Shown here one piece after another: positions 11,332-21,349 of a stretch of DNA of 64,000 nucleotides. Numbering within the stretch: the stretch's first letter is position 1; each line of letters opens with the position of its first letter. The notes under the pieces were generated by a model. That model was not told the DNA's origin, ran no database searches, and saw only the letters and a program-made list of their open reading frames with translations. Where the stretch lies: positions 334,836,302 to 334,900,301 of the forward strand of contig NC_081413.1 in the NCBI RefSeq assembly GCF_030272615.1, written 5' to 3'. The stretch comes from Cryptomeria japonica. Taxonomy: Eukaryota; Streptophyta; Pinopsida; Cupressales; Cupressaceae. The position numbers and the translations under genes were made by a program.

Positions 11332-12120
11332 ATGCCTAGGCTTGATCCTGATTTAGTCATGCATCACCTAACCATAGCAGAAGGAGCCAAACCTGCCAAG
11401 CAGAAAATTCACAAGATGCATCCTCAGATTGTGGTATTAGTCAAAGCAGAAATCAAGAAACTCCTAGATGTTGGTTTTATTAGACCAATTGATTATGCAG
11501 ATTGGATATCCAATATTGTGCCTATCGGCAAACCAAATAGGGGCATCCATATTTGTATTGACTTCAGAGATATAAATAAGGCATGTCCTAACGATGACTT
11601 CCCCCTACCAAACATCGACATAATAGTAGACCTAACAGCAGGACATGTCATGCTTTCACTCATGGATGGTTTTTCAGGGTACAATCAGATAAAGATCGCA
11701 CCAGAGGATCAACATAAGACAACCTTCACATGTCCATGGGGAACATACTGCTGGAAGGTAATGCCTTTCGGTCTCAAGAATGCAGGTGCGACCTATCAAC
11801 AAGCAATGACTACCATCTTCCATGACATGATGCATACTATAATGGAAGATTATGTTGATGACTTACTGACAAAATCACTCACAAGAGAAGGGCATCTACA
11901 CACATTGGCGAAAATCTTTGACAGACTGGAACAATATCATGTTCGACTCAACCCAAAGAAATGTGTCTTTGGAGTAACCTTAGGGAAGCTTCTAGGATAC
12001 ATCATCTCAAGCAAAGGTATTGAGGTCGATCTAGTAAAAGTCAAAGAAATCATGGACATGCCACCTCCAAAGAACATCAGCCAACTAAGCACACTACAAG
12101 GACGGCTTCAATTAATCTGA
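11332..12120 (+). pseudogene. Tat-B reverse transcriptase
   Basis: 262-residue open stretch covering fingers, palm and connection. Motifs in order: LDPDLVMHHL, KMHPQIVVLVKAEIKKLLDVGFI, CIDFRDINKACP, DFPLPNIDIIVD, LMDGFSGYNQIKIAPEDQHKTTF, VMPFGLKNAGATYQQAM, catalytic YVDD at 11851-11862, and LNPKKCVFGVTLGKLLGYIIS. The catalytic aspartates are intact. The stretch ends at a TGA (12118-12120) where relatives have Arg (LQxxRRFI), then continues in frame as RNase H. It reverse-transcribes the element RNA in the cytoplasm. Confidence 0.9.
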
Positions 12121-13314
12121 AGATTCATTGCACAACTGGCAGATAAGTGTCACCCATTTACACACCTGCTACATAAGAACATCCTTTTTCAATGGGATGT
12201 CAGATGCCAGCAAGCATTCCAAATGCTTAAAGACTATCTCATGAATACACCATTGTTGATCCCACCAGATCCGAGCAAACCTTTGTTACCCTATATATCA
12301 GCAACAAATATAGCATTAGGTGTACTATTGGCACAACATAATGCAAAAGGGAAAGAGTGCACTATTTACTACATCTCTCGCACACTGGTTGGCTATGAAC
12401 TCAATTATACACCTATTCAGCAAGCTTTCCTAGCAATAATCTTGGTAGCCACTAAACTGAGGCACTATTTGTTAACACACAAGGTACAACTCATTACAAA
12501 GATTGATCCACTCAAATACTTACTCATTAAAGTAGCATTGATAGGTCGCTTCGTCGAATGGGTGATGATTCTCAGTGAATTTGACATCGGGTATGTGGAC
12601 CATAAAGCTATCAAAGGACAAGTCATTGCAAATCAGTTGGCCAATGCACCGCTCATAGGCAGTCATCCTCTCATTTCTAATTTTCCAGATGAAGATATAT
12701 TCATGATCACAATAGCACAACCATGGAAACTATACTTTGATGGTTCATACACTAGGCATGGCTCGGGGGTAGGCATCCTGTTTATCACACCTCAAGGTGA
12801 CATCATCCTGAAGTCTTACAGGCTCATCTTTCCATGCACAAACAACATAGCAGAGTATAAGGCCTTAATCATAGGACTCGGGCTAGCCATAAAATGGAAA
12901 TTACAAGAACTACAAGTATATGGCGACTCCCAACTGGTCATTCGACAAGCAACTGATGAATATCAGACTAAAGATGACAAACTCATGCCATACAAACAAA
13001 TGGTGGACAGTCTAAAGACATCATTTACTACTATCACCTTTGAGCAGATACCAAGAGATCAGAATCAAGCTACTGACACCATGGCTACCATTGCATCTCT
13101 CCTAGATCTTCCACATAATTCAACACACTACGAGTTCTTGGTGGAATATCTTTGGATCCCCGCTTATGATATCCCCGAATCTGAGATGATATGTCACCTT
13201 GTCAGTTTTGAATCCCCATGGTATGGTGAATTCTACACCTACCCCCATGATCACACACTTCCTTCTAACCAATCGAATAACCAATGTAAAACCTTCATTC
13301 GCCAAACCGCTTGA
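12121..13314 (+). pseudogene. Tat-B RNase H and second (archaeal-like) RNase H
   Basis: The first half (12121-12700) is the ordinary Ty3/gypsy RNase H: YISATNIALGVLLAQ, TIYYISRTLVGYELNYTP, LRHYLLTHKVQLITKIDPLKYL. The second half (about 12718-13110) is a separate RNase H with PWKLYFDGSYTRHGSGVG, NNIAEYKALIIGLGLA, VYGDSQLVIRQ and DQNQATDTMA. Its four catalytic acidic residues (FDGS, AEY, YGDS, ATD) are all visible. Two RNase H domains between RT and integrase are diagnostic of the Tat lineage. One long open stretch (12223-13314) survives. It removes the RNA strand during cDNA synthesis. Confidence 0.88.
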
Positions 13315-13387
13315 TATACCATTATTGTTGAAACCTTATACCAACGCAGTCTTGATGGTACTCTCCTTCGATGTTTGGAATAGGATG

Positions 13388-14475
13388 AGCTAACAAAGGC
13401 CTTGGAAGAGGTATATGAAGGAATTTGTGGAACTCATGCAAGTGGTCTGTCACTAGCCAAGAAACTCATGTGCACTAGATACTATTGGCCATCTATGGAA
13501 AAAGACTCCTACTATTTTGTCAAAAAGTGCAAGAAATGTCAAGTTCATGGAGACTTGATACATGCACCAGCACAGGAATCACAACCAATCACAACACCAT
13601 GGCCCTTTTGTCAGTGGGGACTTGACCTTGTGGGTAAAATCCATCCATCTTCATCCAACAGCCACAAATTCATTATTACCACAACTTAATACTTCACAAA
13701 GTGGATCGAAGTTGTTCCACTTACCCAAGTCACCGGCAAGCAGATCGCCTCATTCATCCTTAATTACATCATCTGTCGATATGGTGTACCCATGTCCATC
13801 ATCACAGATAACAGTCTTCCTTTCAAAAATCAGGATGTTTGTGAACTCTATGAGAAATTTTACATCCAACACCGCTTTTCCACTCCCTATTACCCACAAG
13901 ACAATGGTTAGGCCATAGCATCAGACAAGAACATATTAAGAATCCTCAAGAAAATAGACAATGATGCCGGTCATGATTGGCATGTTCAATTGAATCTAGC
14001 ACTATGGGTGTATCGAACTAGTGTTTGAACCTCTACAGGCGCAACTCCCTACTCACTAGTCTATGGCGCAGAAGCTATCTTACCTATTGAGGTTGAGATA
14101 TCATCACTACGGATTTCCTTGCACAATCTCATCAATGATGAAGCATACAGAGTATCTCATCTCCAAGACATAGAGCTACTTGATGAGAAACGACAAGTTG
14201 CATACAATCACCTCAAAGCCTATCAACAGCGCATGAGCAGAAGCTATAATCATCAAGTTGGACCTCATACTTTTGAGGTAGGTGATCTTGTTCTTTGAGA
14301 GAATCCTCGTAACCAACCAAACTACGAACATCAGGGAAAGTTTGAATCAAATTGGCTGGGTCCATATGTTATCACTGTTGTATTTGGGTCCAGGGCATAT
14401 CAGTTGGCTACTTCAGAAGGAGAACCGCTAGCAGATCCATTCAACAGCATGCACCTCAAACGGTTTTATACATAA
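13388..14475 (+). pseudogene. Tat-B integrase
   Basis: The N-terminal zinc module is seen as THASGLSLAKKL then CTRYYWPSMEKD and KKCKKCQVHGD. The core shows WPFCQWGLDLVGKI (first Asp), YFTKWIEVVPL, and SIITDNSLPF (second Asp). The expected third residue, Glu in relatives' QAEAS, reads AIAS at about 13910-13921, so the DDE triad looks broken. The C-terminal part ends with GPYVITVVFGSRAYQLATSE and DPFNSMHLKRFY, typical of the lineage. In-frame stops at 13687, 13909, 14026 and 14296 are all compatible with CAA, CAG or CGA decay. Confidence 0.85.
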
Positions 14476-14888
14476 GCTACATAGAGCATCAGGCTCCCAT
14501 ACATACCAGCAAAAACACCAAAAAAAATTTAGATAAATGACCTAAAGAAAATACAAAAACATCAAAATAATAAAGAAAAATCATGCATCCAAACGGTGAA
14601 CAACCACTTTGGTGGCACCTTGGGTTAGTACGATGGTAAAAACCTAGCAAATAGGTGCCACTCATTAAGGCTATGGCTCCATTATCTTTTAGGCTTGTTG
14701 CGATCACATCCACTACATTCACACATCCATCAGTCCAAACCATGGTTTCTTATTGATATGCAATCCAAGATAGTACTTCATGCATCTTGCATCCTGCTTT
14801 TTCATAGTCATGTCTAAACTAGGGGCAATGCCCTCAACCTATTGATGGAAGTGGATTCTACATTGTTTTGTGATTCGTTGAGTTCTTC

Positions 14889-15010
14889 ATTCAAAATTGT
14901 CTCTCAAAATCCAAAAACATTCAAAATTGTCTCTCAAAATACAAAAACATTCAAAACAATCATCCAAATGCCAAAAACATTGAAAAACTATCTCACAAAA
15001 TCCAAAAAAA
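14889..15010 (+). repeat. Degenerate tandem repeat, unit about 30 bp
   Basis: The words CATTCAAAATTGTCTCTC and AAAATCCAAAAA recur with progressive decay; the first two copies (14888-14950) are nearly identical and two or three more (to about 15010) are diverged. Non-coding, inside the Tat-B 3' tract. Confidence 0.7.
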
Positions 15011-15839
15011 CATGATAAGACATTAAAACTCAATCAAAAACATGGCAATGCCCTGTACAGGCATTTTTCAAAGAAAACATTGTGAAAAACTCCAAACGAT
15101 GACCACTTATCCAATCAACAAAACAATCAACATCAAACACGCAAACTGTCTAAACAAGGATGCATCCTTCCTTACCAAAAACAAAGAAAAGATGACATTT
15201 TTCTTTGACAAGAAAGTTTTGTTTAAGCTATCAAATACTTGGTTGACTTGTGGGTTATTTATTCATATTAGGTTCCTACATCATTGTTTGTGTATCTTTG
15301 GCGCATTATTTTGATGAAGTTTTGGGGCATGTACTAATGGTGTCTATGTGGGAAGTTCACTCAGCTATGTAATCATAGGCAAAATACAGTCATAGATCAC
15401 TATGGCTTGCTAACTATAGCATATACCTTGACCATATGAGCATGAACCATTACCAAGGATCCATATTCTTTATTCTTTATTCTTTATGTATGATGTTTGT
15501 TTACGGGTACAACTCTCTTTCTTTGGTTCCTCCTACCTCATCCAATTTGGATAAAGGTTTTTGTCTCTTATTACGGTATGAACTTGTCTCGGGATATGCT
15601 TAGCCCAAGATCAAGGAGGACAATCCAAGTCATGCATAAAAGGAGATGATCCTTGTCCATTCCGCAAGAAATACTCAGGTCAACTTGACCCATTATATCA
15701 AGTTGTTTGTATTAACTTGCTATATCAAAATCCATGTAAGGAATACTCAGGTCATCTTGAATCATTATGTCAAGTGGCTTGTATTTTCTTACAACATTTT
15801 AAAGCTCAATAATGAAAAATAAAGCACTATGGATCATCA

Positions 15840-17080
15840 TTTCATCTTATCTGTTTATATTGCATTCCATTGCATACCATCCATCCATTTACTCATTCAT
15901 TATTCATATACATAGTTTTTGCATGCAAGTGTGAACAAAGTTAAATATGAGCAATAATGCAAAAATTGAGCCAGTTTTGGATACAATCCTGACAGAGTAC
16001 TCTGATACATCATCAAGTGCATCATGCAAAATCTAAAAAAAACAACCTTGCATTCCTCTATCATCATCCCATCATCATCTCATTACATTTTAGTTGCATT
16101 TGCATTATTCTTTAGCCATTCACTTGCATCAAGTGCATTTCAAATCATTTAGATACATAAAATTACATATAGTTCATTATTATTTATTTACATTAGTCTT
16201 ATTATATATCATTTCATCATTGCATAATCATGACATTTAGATTCATTCATATGATAAATTTGTCCTTAAACTGTATTAACCATTACTCATACATTCATTT
16301 AAACATTCGTTAGTGATCATCATTTATCATCATTTCCACACTTATGTATCATACATTTCTTTAGGTTTTCATAATTGCATACATTCATTTATCTATCCAT
16401 TAGTTAAAGTGCATTCATTCATCCATTTTTAGTATATTCTTATACTCATTTTATCTCACTTAGGATTCATTAGATTGCATTCATTATCCCTTTTTAATTA
16501 CATTAAGGTGCAGTTATTCATTTAACCATGAGTTGCATTATCATCACATTATCATTTTACTTCATCATATTTTGGGCATTTAGAATCATAAAACCATTTG
16601 TCTCAAACATTGGTTCATACATTATAGCATATGAATTCATTTAGAAATCATTATTTAAACATTTGTACTTTACATTTATTTATCTATTTTATATTTATTT
16701 TTAACCCTCTAGATGCATATACATAAATAAATCATTCATTCCAAAGCCTTTGCATTAACATCATTGCATATCATCATTATGTTAATATAAAGTACATGAT
16801 ACTATCTAATACCATCATAAATCATCATTTTATTATGCATACATAAACATCATGACATTGCATACATCAAGAATTCTATCCCAAAACTATCAAAAGCACA
16901 CATATATTAACCTGCATCCACATGTTAGCATAAAACATCATACAACATACATATAGCCATCATATAGGAATCATCTCATGAACACATACATATAGCATAA
17001 AACAAATATCCATGTAAGCATAAACTCATAAAAATCATCATCCTACATAAAATCCATACATATCAACATGCATATCATAA
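15840..17080. repeat. G-poor CATTCAT/ATCATT-rich tract
   Basis: About 1.2 kb of simple-like but not strictly periodic sequence. The + strand is very poor in G and the short words cattcatt, atcattt and acataca are repeated throughout. No ORF of note. It lies immediately 3' of the antisense gene's stop codon (reading the minus strand), so it would be the 3' flank of that gene. Confidence 0.55.
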
Positions 17081-17209
17081 AATGGGATCTCCTCATATAT
17101 ATCATCTCCTGTATCAGAGTACAATGAAGTCTACAAAATCGGCTACCAAGAGCCATCCAAGACATATTCCAAGATAAAAAATATAAATACATGCATGCAA
17201 AATGCTCTC

Positions 17210-19261
17210 TTAGATACCACTCTAACCAGATGTTGCACTACCATCACCATCTGCTCCCCCACTAGTCCCTGCACCATCTGATCTATCTCTTTGTGGAGGC
17301 CCCATCAAACCCCCACTAGCTCCTGCGTCACCTAACCTATCTATCTGTAGAGGACCCATCACACCCCCACTACTCTACATCCTCTGAGACCGCTCTGACC
17401 TGGTCTACCGCATCTGTGAATAGCTCAGTGCTCGCTGACTATCTAGCACCACCTGCTCATATAAACCCCTCCAATACTCTATCTCATCCTGTGATCGTCG
17501 GACCTCCCTCACCAAAGCCTCCACAGTCAGCCCCTATCCTGGTACTCCCTCTAAGGCCCGCACTCTCTCCTGCAACTGAGTCACTCTCTACACCGCACCA
17601 TCCCTCTCCTGTAGCACTACAGTCAGCTCTGACTCTCATGCAAATAGCTACACATCTCTACCTGCAACCTCTGCCTACAGATCCTCCACCTGTGTCTCGA
17701 CTGTTGTAAGTCGAGTCTACAAATGTAATATCATATGATCCTGAATATCACCACCCCCTGTCACTCCCTCCCCTATATCCATAGGTGCCTCACCTGTAGC
17801 TCCCTCTCCAGTGGCTCCCTCCCCTCTATCCATCGGTACCTCTCTCTCCCCCATACCTCTCCCACCCAATCTAACTCCTCCCTATATCAGAGATCCCTGT
17901 GATATCTGCAATGGCAAACCGCCTCTCCCTCTTTGCTGCACCCGACCACCACTACCACCTCCACCTCTGAATCCACCATCCCCTCCTCCATCACCACCTC
18001 CTCCACCTCCACCATCCCCTCCTCCTCCTCCATCACTGCCATCCCCTCTCCCTCATCCATCTACTATCGGTCCTCGATCTCCTCTCCTCCATCTTTGTCC
18101 CCTATCCTCCTCAAAATCAAGAATCGGCTCTGCCGGATCTGATATCTGAAGTATCGGATGAGCTGCCATATACTGCGTATACTCCTCTGACACCCCTGCA
18201 TCTACCACCCTTGGTTGTATATCCCATGACCTCACCTATAGCATCCAAAACTCTGCCAAAGCCTGATCATAGGGTAGTACTGGCCCCCATGCATATCTCT
18301 CTCATACCACCCTGGCATACTCCCTTGATCCCCTAGGCAATCCCTGCTACCATCCAAACTGTCTCATAACTCTGCCTAGCAACTGTCTCTCCACATGGTA
18401 TGTTGTCCTCCCAATGAGGAATCGGGTCATGAATACATATGGTAATGTCTCTAGATCATCCTCCCAGGGCTCGCACTCAATATAAGGTCTCCAAATAACT
18501 GCATCCAAATCATCCAATGCCCGCCGCCACCACTCTAACTTCCCCAGGTGAGGTTGACTCATCATACCACTATACATATACATATACGGCTGGTCGATTG
18601 CCCAAAATCTTAAACTCACTGGTCGGGTAACTGGTAGGTGCTCCCACACCTAAATATGCAGCAATGTCAATCCCACTGCCAATGAGCCCCTCCCGCAGTA
18701 TACTACCTCATGAAGCTCCTGATATAGGTGCGCTAACACGCATGATCCCCATGCAAACTGGGTCCCCTCTATAATCATCTGCTCGATCACCTACCCCCAA
18801 CCCACTGTAAGACCATGTGATCGCCTATCCGGACACAGTAGCCCCCCAACGATCCTTGACAACACTGTTGGTAATGGCTCGTACAATGCAGCAATATCCT
18901 CCCAGGCTATAGAGCCATCATCAATATACACGTCCTCCTCAAAGAATCTTTGCACCACTAGGGTACCCCACGCTCTGTCATATGTCACCAGCTCACCTCA
19001 AATAGGTATATGCAGGATGCACCATACATCCTCTAGTGTCACAGTCATCTCCCCCTGGGCCAAGTGAAACATACATGTCTCACTATGCCAGCGCTCTGCC
19101 AATGCTATCATTAAACCATGATTCATCTGAATCACAGGCATATGCATCACATCATACAGCCCAGTCGCTGCAATGCAATCCACCTAGGCCTCTGTCAGCC
19201 GATCACGTGGCTCCTGTGTCGCGGGATGTCTCTCGCGCAACTGTAAGACACACAGATCCTC
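17210..19261 (-). pseudogene. Antisense plant-mobile-domain ORF of Tat-B, main exon
   Basis: Read on the minus strand, this gives a mobile-domain (PMD, MAIN/MAIL-like, formerly aminotransferase-like) protein. Motifs: GLYDVMHMPVIQMNHGLMIA, ALAERWHSETCMFHLAQGEM then TVTLEDVW, GELVTYDRAWG, FWAIDQPYMYMYSG and WWRRALDDLDAVIWRPY. From about 18060 to 17930 comes a Gly-rich linker, then, after one frame change around 17.9 kb, a heptad-rich segment (TVETQVEDL...LQERVRALEG) likely to form a coiled coil. It ends at TAA 17210-17212. Stops within the domain (19184, 18998, 18791, 18650, 18347) are TAG or TGA. PMD proteins act in transposon silencing and genome stability in Arabidopsis; the role inside an element is unknown. 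Confidence 0.8.
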
Positions 19262-19902
19262 CTACACAAGTGCAATCAACCATCATCATCAGTTGTTTTG
19301 TTTCAAATTTTCTTAAGTTTAAACCTAGACTATCAATAGATACTTTGATCAAGTATCTTTGGGTCTCAACAGGTAAGAAATCATGGCACACCTAGACTTC
19401 AACAAGCATTTATCCTAATGACCTAAGTCTCATCAAGGTTGCTATGGTTCAAAAAAACTCTCACTTCACATCTCCATCCATCCATCATTAGCATCCGAAG
19501 ATTATTTGTTCAAACACTAGGGCATCTATTTTTCTGCACAAAAGTGCTATCTCCTAACAGTAGTGCCACTTCCCTAACACAAGTGCTTAAACAACTATGC
19601 AAAAGCGCTCAAACTACGATAACGCTATATCAACTACACAATAGCGCTACATCTCAACAAAAGCACTCAATCAACCACTCAATAGCGCTAAACTAGCAAA
19701 AACTCGCAAACAACTATGCAATAGCGCCACTATTAACAGAAGCACTAAAATAACTATGCAAAAGTGCCATTGTGGCACAAAAGCACTAATTCATTTAACA
19801 AAAGCATCAAAACAAAGTTTCAGCGCTATTGTCTTGACTCAACTTGGACCTAGCTAAAAACATATCAAAATGTGGAAAAATAAAAAATTCAAATTTACAT
19901 AC
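19262..19902 (-). other. Possible intron of the antisense gene
   Basis: On the minus strand a strong donor-like sequence (GCA then GTATGTAA, GT at 19902-19901) lies after a short open exon. An acceptor-like TTGTGTAG ends at 19262, directly before the mobile-domain frame. Joining them keeps the frame. The apparent TAG just upstream of the main exon would then be the acceptor itself. Length is 641 bp. It contains the AGCGC-type repeats listed below. Predicted only; no transcript evidence. Confidence 0.4.
19540..19830. repeat. Degenerate repeats with AGCGC/AGCAC/AGTGC core
   Basis: About a dozen or more short units such as CAACTATGCAAAAGCGC and CACAATAGCGCT recur every 15-40 bp, mixed with decayed AGTGCC and AGCACT versions. 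The decay from CG to TG or CA is what methyl-cytosine deamination would give. The tract sits in the proposed intron of the antisense gene. Confidence 0.7.
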
Positions 19903-19977
19903 TGCTGGTTCGTAGTTGTCTGGTCACTAGATTTGACGAACGTGCTCTAATCGATGCTCTTCTACTGGTACCGACAT
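19903..19977 (-). pseudogene. Possible first exon of the antisense mobile-domain gene
   Basis: Minus-strand ATG at 19977-19975 opens 25 codons (MSVPVEEHRLEHVRQ, then two adjacent stops compatible with CAG and CGA decay, then PDNYEPA) and ends at a good splice-donor match. Fused to the main exon the junction would read YEPA-EDLC in frame. Support is frame continuity and splice-site quality only, so it may be coincidence. Confidence 0.35.
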
Positions 19978-20390
19978 CCTGACTGCTCCTTGCTCTTCCA
20001 GAAAGTCACTATCAGAGCTATAATTTCACTATGGTCGTGGATGCAAATGAGCTTGTTTTCACCCCTTTCTCCCCATATAAACCCTTCATCGTACCCCTAA
20101 TTTTTCCCCCACTCACTGTCGTGGTCCCTGTGACCTTCCCGAGCCTTCCATTTCTTCATTTTATCTCTAATTTCTTCTATTTTTCACCAGCATTGCTAAC
20201 TCCTTCTCTTCTATCACCCTACCAATTTTCATTATTTTTCGAGAGATCGCCCGATTTTTTGAAATTTCTCGGCCCATCTCTCGAGGGGGCATTCCTAAAA
20301 CCCCTTTCTAGATTCTTCTAACCCCTTCCTAATTAACCTAATCCATCTCCTAATTATTGTCACATTCCTAAGCAACTTGGAGTCACTTCT

Positions 20391-20830
20391 CAAAGACTTC
20401 AAAGTCTTTGAAAAGCATTTAATGCTTTGTGTGTTCAACAATTTAACCTCTAAAGTCTTCCAAAACCACTAATGGCTCTTACATGACCATTAATGGCTCT
20501 TACATAACCATTTATGGTTAATTCAACATGCACTCATGTGTCTCCTCAAGCATTTATTGCTTTGACCATGGTTATCCCTTTTGCCTTTGCACAAGAGTTT
20601 ATCCATTGGATAAAAACTTTATTCTTTGAATAAAGAATTTATTCATTCAACCTAACCTTGACCTTAACTCCCAAGTTAACTCTTAGGTCATGTTAAGCAT
20701 TTAATGCTTATTCCCTCTCCTCTCAACCTATCTCACATTGACATTTGTCATCCTGGGATTGGGTTGAAAGCCATCACATGGATTGAATATCATTCAATCC
20801 TGACCCTTGTTGAGATTACTCAATCTCAAC
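20391..20830. repeat. Array of short palindromes upstream of TATA box
   Basis: At least eight inverted repeats with arms of 5-9 bp: 20391-20410 (CAAAGACTTC/AAAGTCTTTG), 20412-20428, 20487-20496, 20505-20520, 20548-20562, 20631-20648, 20694-20710 (TAAGCATTTAATGCTTA), 20780-20800 and 20809-20830. Their sequences differ from one another, so the shared property is symmetry, not sequence. Confidence 0.75.
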
Positions 20831-20851
20831 CATCCATTGCTCCATTTTTCC

Positions 20852-20860
20852 TATAAATAG
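20852..20860 (+). promoter_or_regulatory. TATA box of the LTR-like segment
   Basis: TATAAATAG preceded by a pyrimidine-rich stretch and followed by AGCCC. It lies just after the palindrome array, where a U3 promoter is expected. Confidence 0.6.
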
Positions 20861-21349
20861 AGCCCACTTCTTCATAATCCAGATCCTGAAAACTTGTATG
20901 CATCTAAGTTATAGAGAATTTTAGAGAGCATTTAGCATATCTTACTCATATTCACTATTTTGGATTAAAATCAACACTAGATTAGATAATAATTCATTTC
21001 TAGTTTATTCATACTTGCATAGCATTTAGAGTAATCATCTACAATCTTGAATCTCCATAAGCATCCATAGTGCAAAAAGTTGTTGAGAGCTACACTAATT
21101 TGGAACTTGGAGAGGAGAGGAACAAGGAAGGAGAAGCTACTAGCATGGTAGAGAGCATATGGAGAAGTTTAGTTACTTTTTGTAGATTCCTTAAGCTTTC
21201 TTTTTGTTTAATAGTATCTTTCTTGATATGCTTGCTTAGGATAGTTTTTAATTGGTGATTTCTAACACTAACATCTAACAATTGATTTCTTTTGTTTCTT
21301 GTGTTGCGTTTATCCCACATAACATTGTCCTTTTTTGCAGAGCATCAAT

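Larger units (their letters stand above)
14476..17209 (+). other. Tat-B 3' non-coding tract
   Basis: From the integrase stop to the end of the antisense ORF there is 2.7 kb with no believable gene. It holds a short tandem repeat (14889-15010), triple TTCTTTA units near 15470-15490, and from about 15840 to 17080 a G-poor stretch of reiterated CATTCAT/ATCATT words. Long untranslated regions before the 3' LTR are known for Tat elements. The longest + strand ORF (15042-15314) shows no domain and is probably chance. Confidence 0.6.
6722..21290 (+). mobile_element. Tat-B: Ty3/gypsy Tat-lineage element with antisense mobile-domain gene
   Basis: The most complete Tat copy here. On the + strand it carries gag, protease, G-patch, acidic spacer, RT, RNase H, archaeal-like RNase H and integrase (7165-14475). 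A 2.7 kb non-coding tract follows, then an antisense plant-mobile-domain ORF (17.2-20.0 kb on the minus strand) and an LTR-like segment with a TATA box. Antisense extra ORFs between pol and the 3' LTR are established for plant Ty3/gypsy elements of this group. No 5' LTR was found and the outer limits are approximate. No target-site duplication could be identified. Confidence 0.7.
20290..21290 (+). repeat. Probable Tat-B 3' LTR (boundaries uncertain)
   Basis: A segment with LTR character: a palindrome-rich upstream part (20391-20830), a TATA box (20852-20860) and a transcribed-region-like downstream part. A purine run, GAGGGGGCA, near 20283-20291 could be the polypurine tract. The right end may be CTAACA near 21280. 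I could not find a matching 5' copy in the window, so assignment to Tat-B rests on position and on its resemblance in layout to the Tat-C LTR. A solo LTR of another element is the main alternative. Confidence 0.45.

Noticed and set aside
17811-18149. Proline-rich + strand ORF resembling an extensin
   Set aside because: It is the complement of the Gly-rich linker of the antisense mobile-domain gene; the minus-strand frame has real domain motifs.
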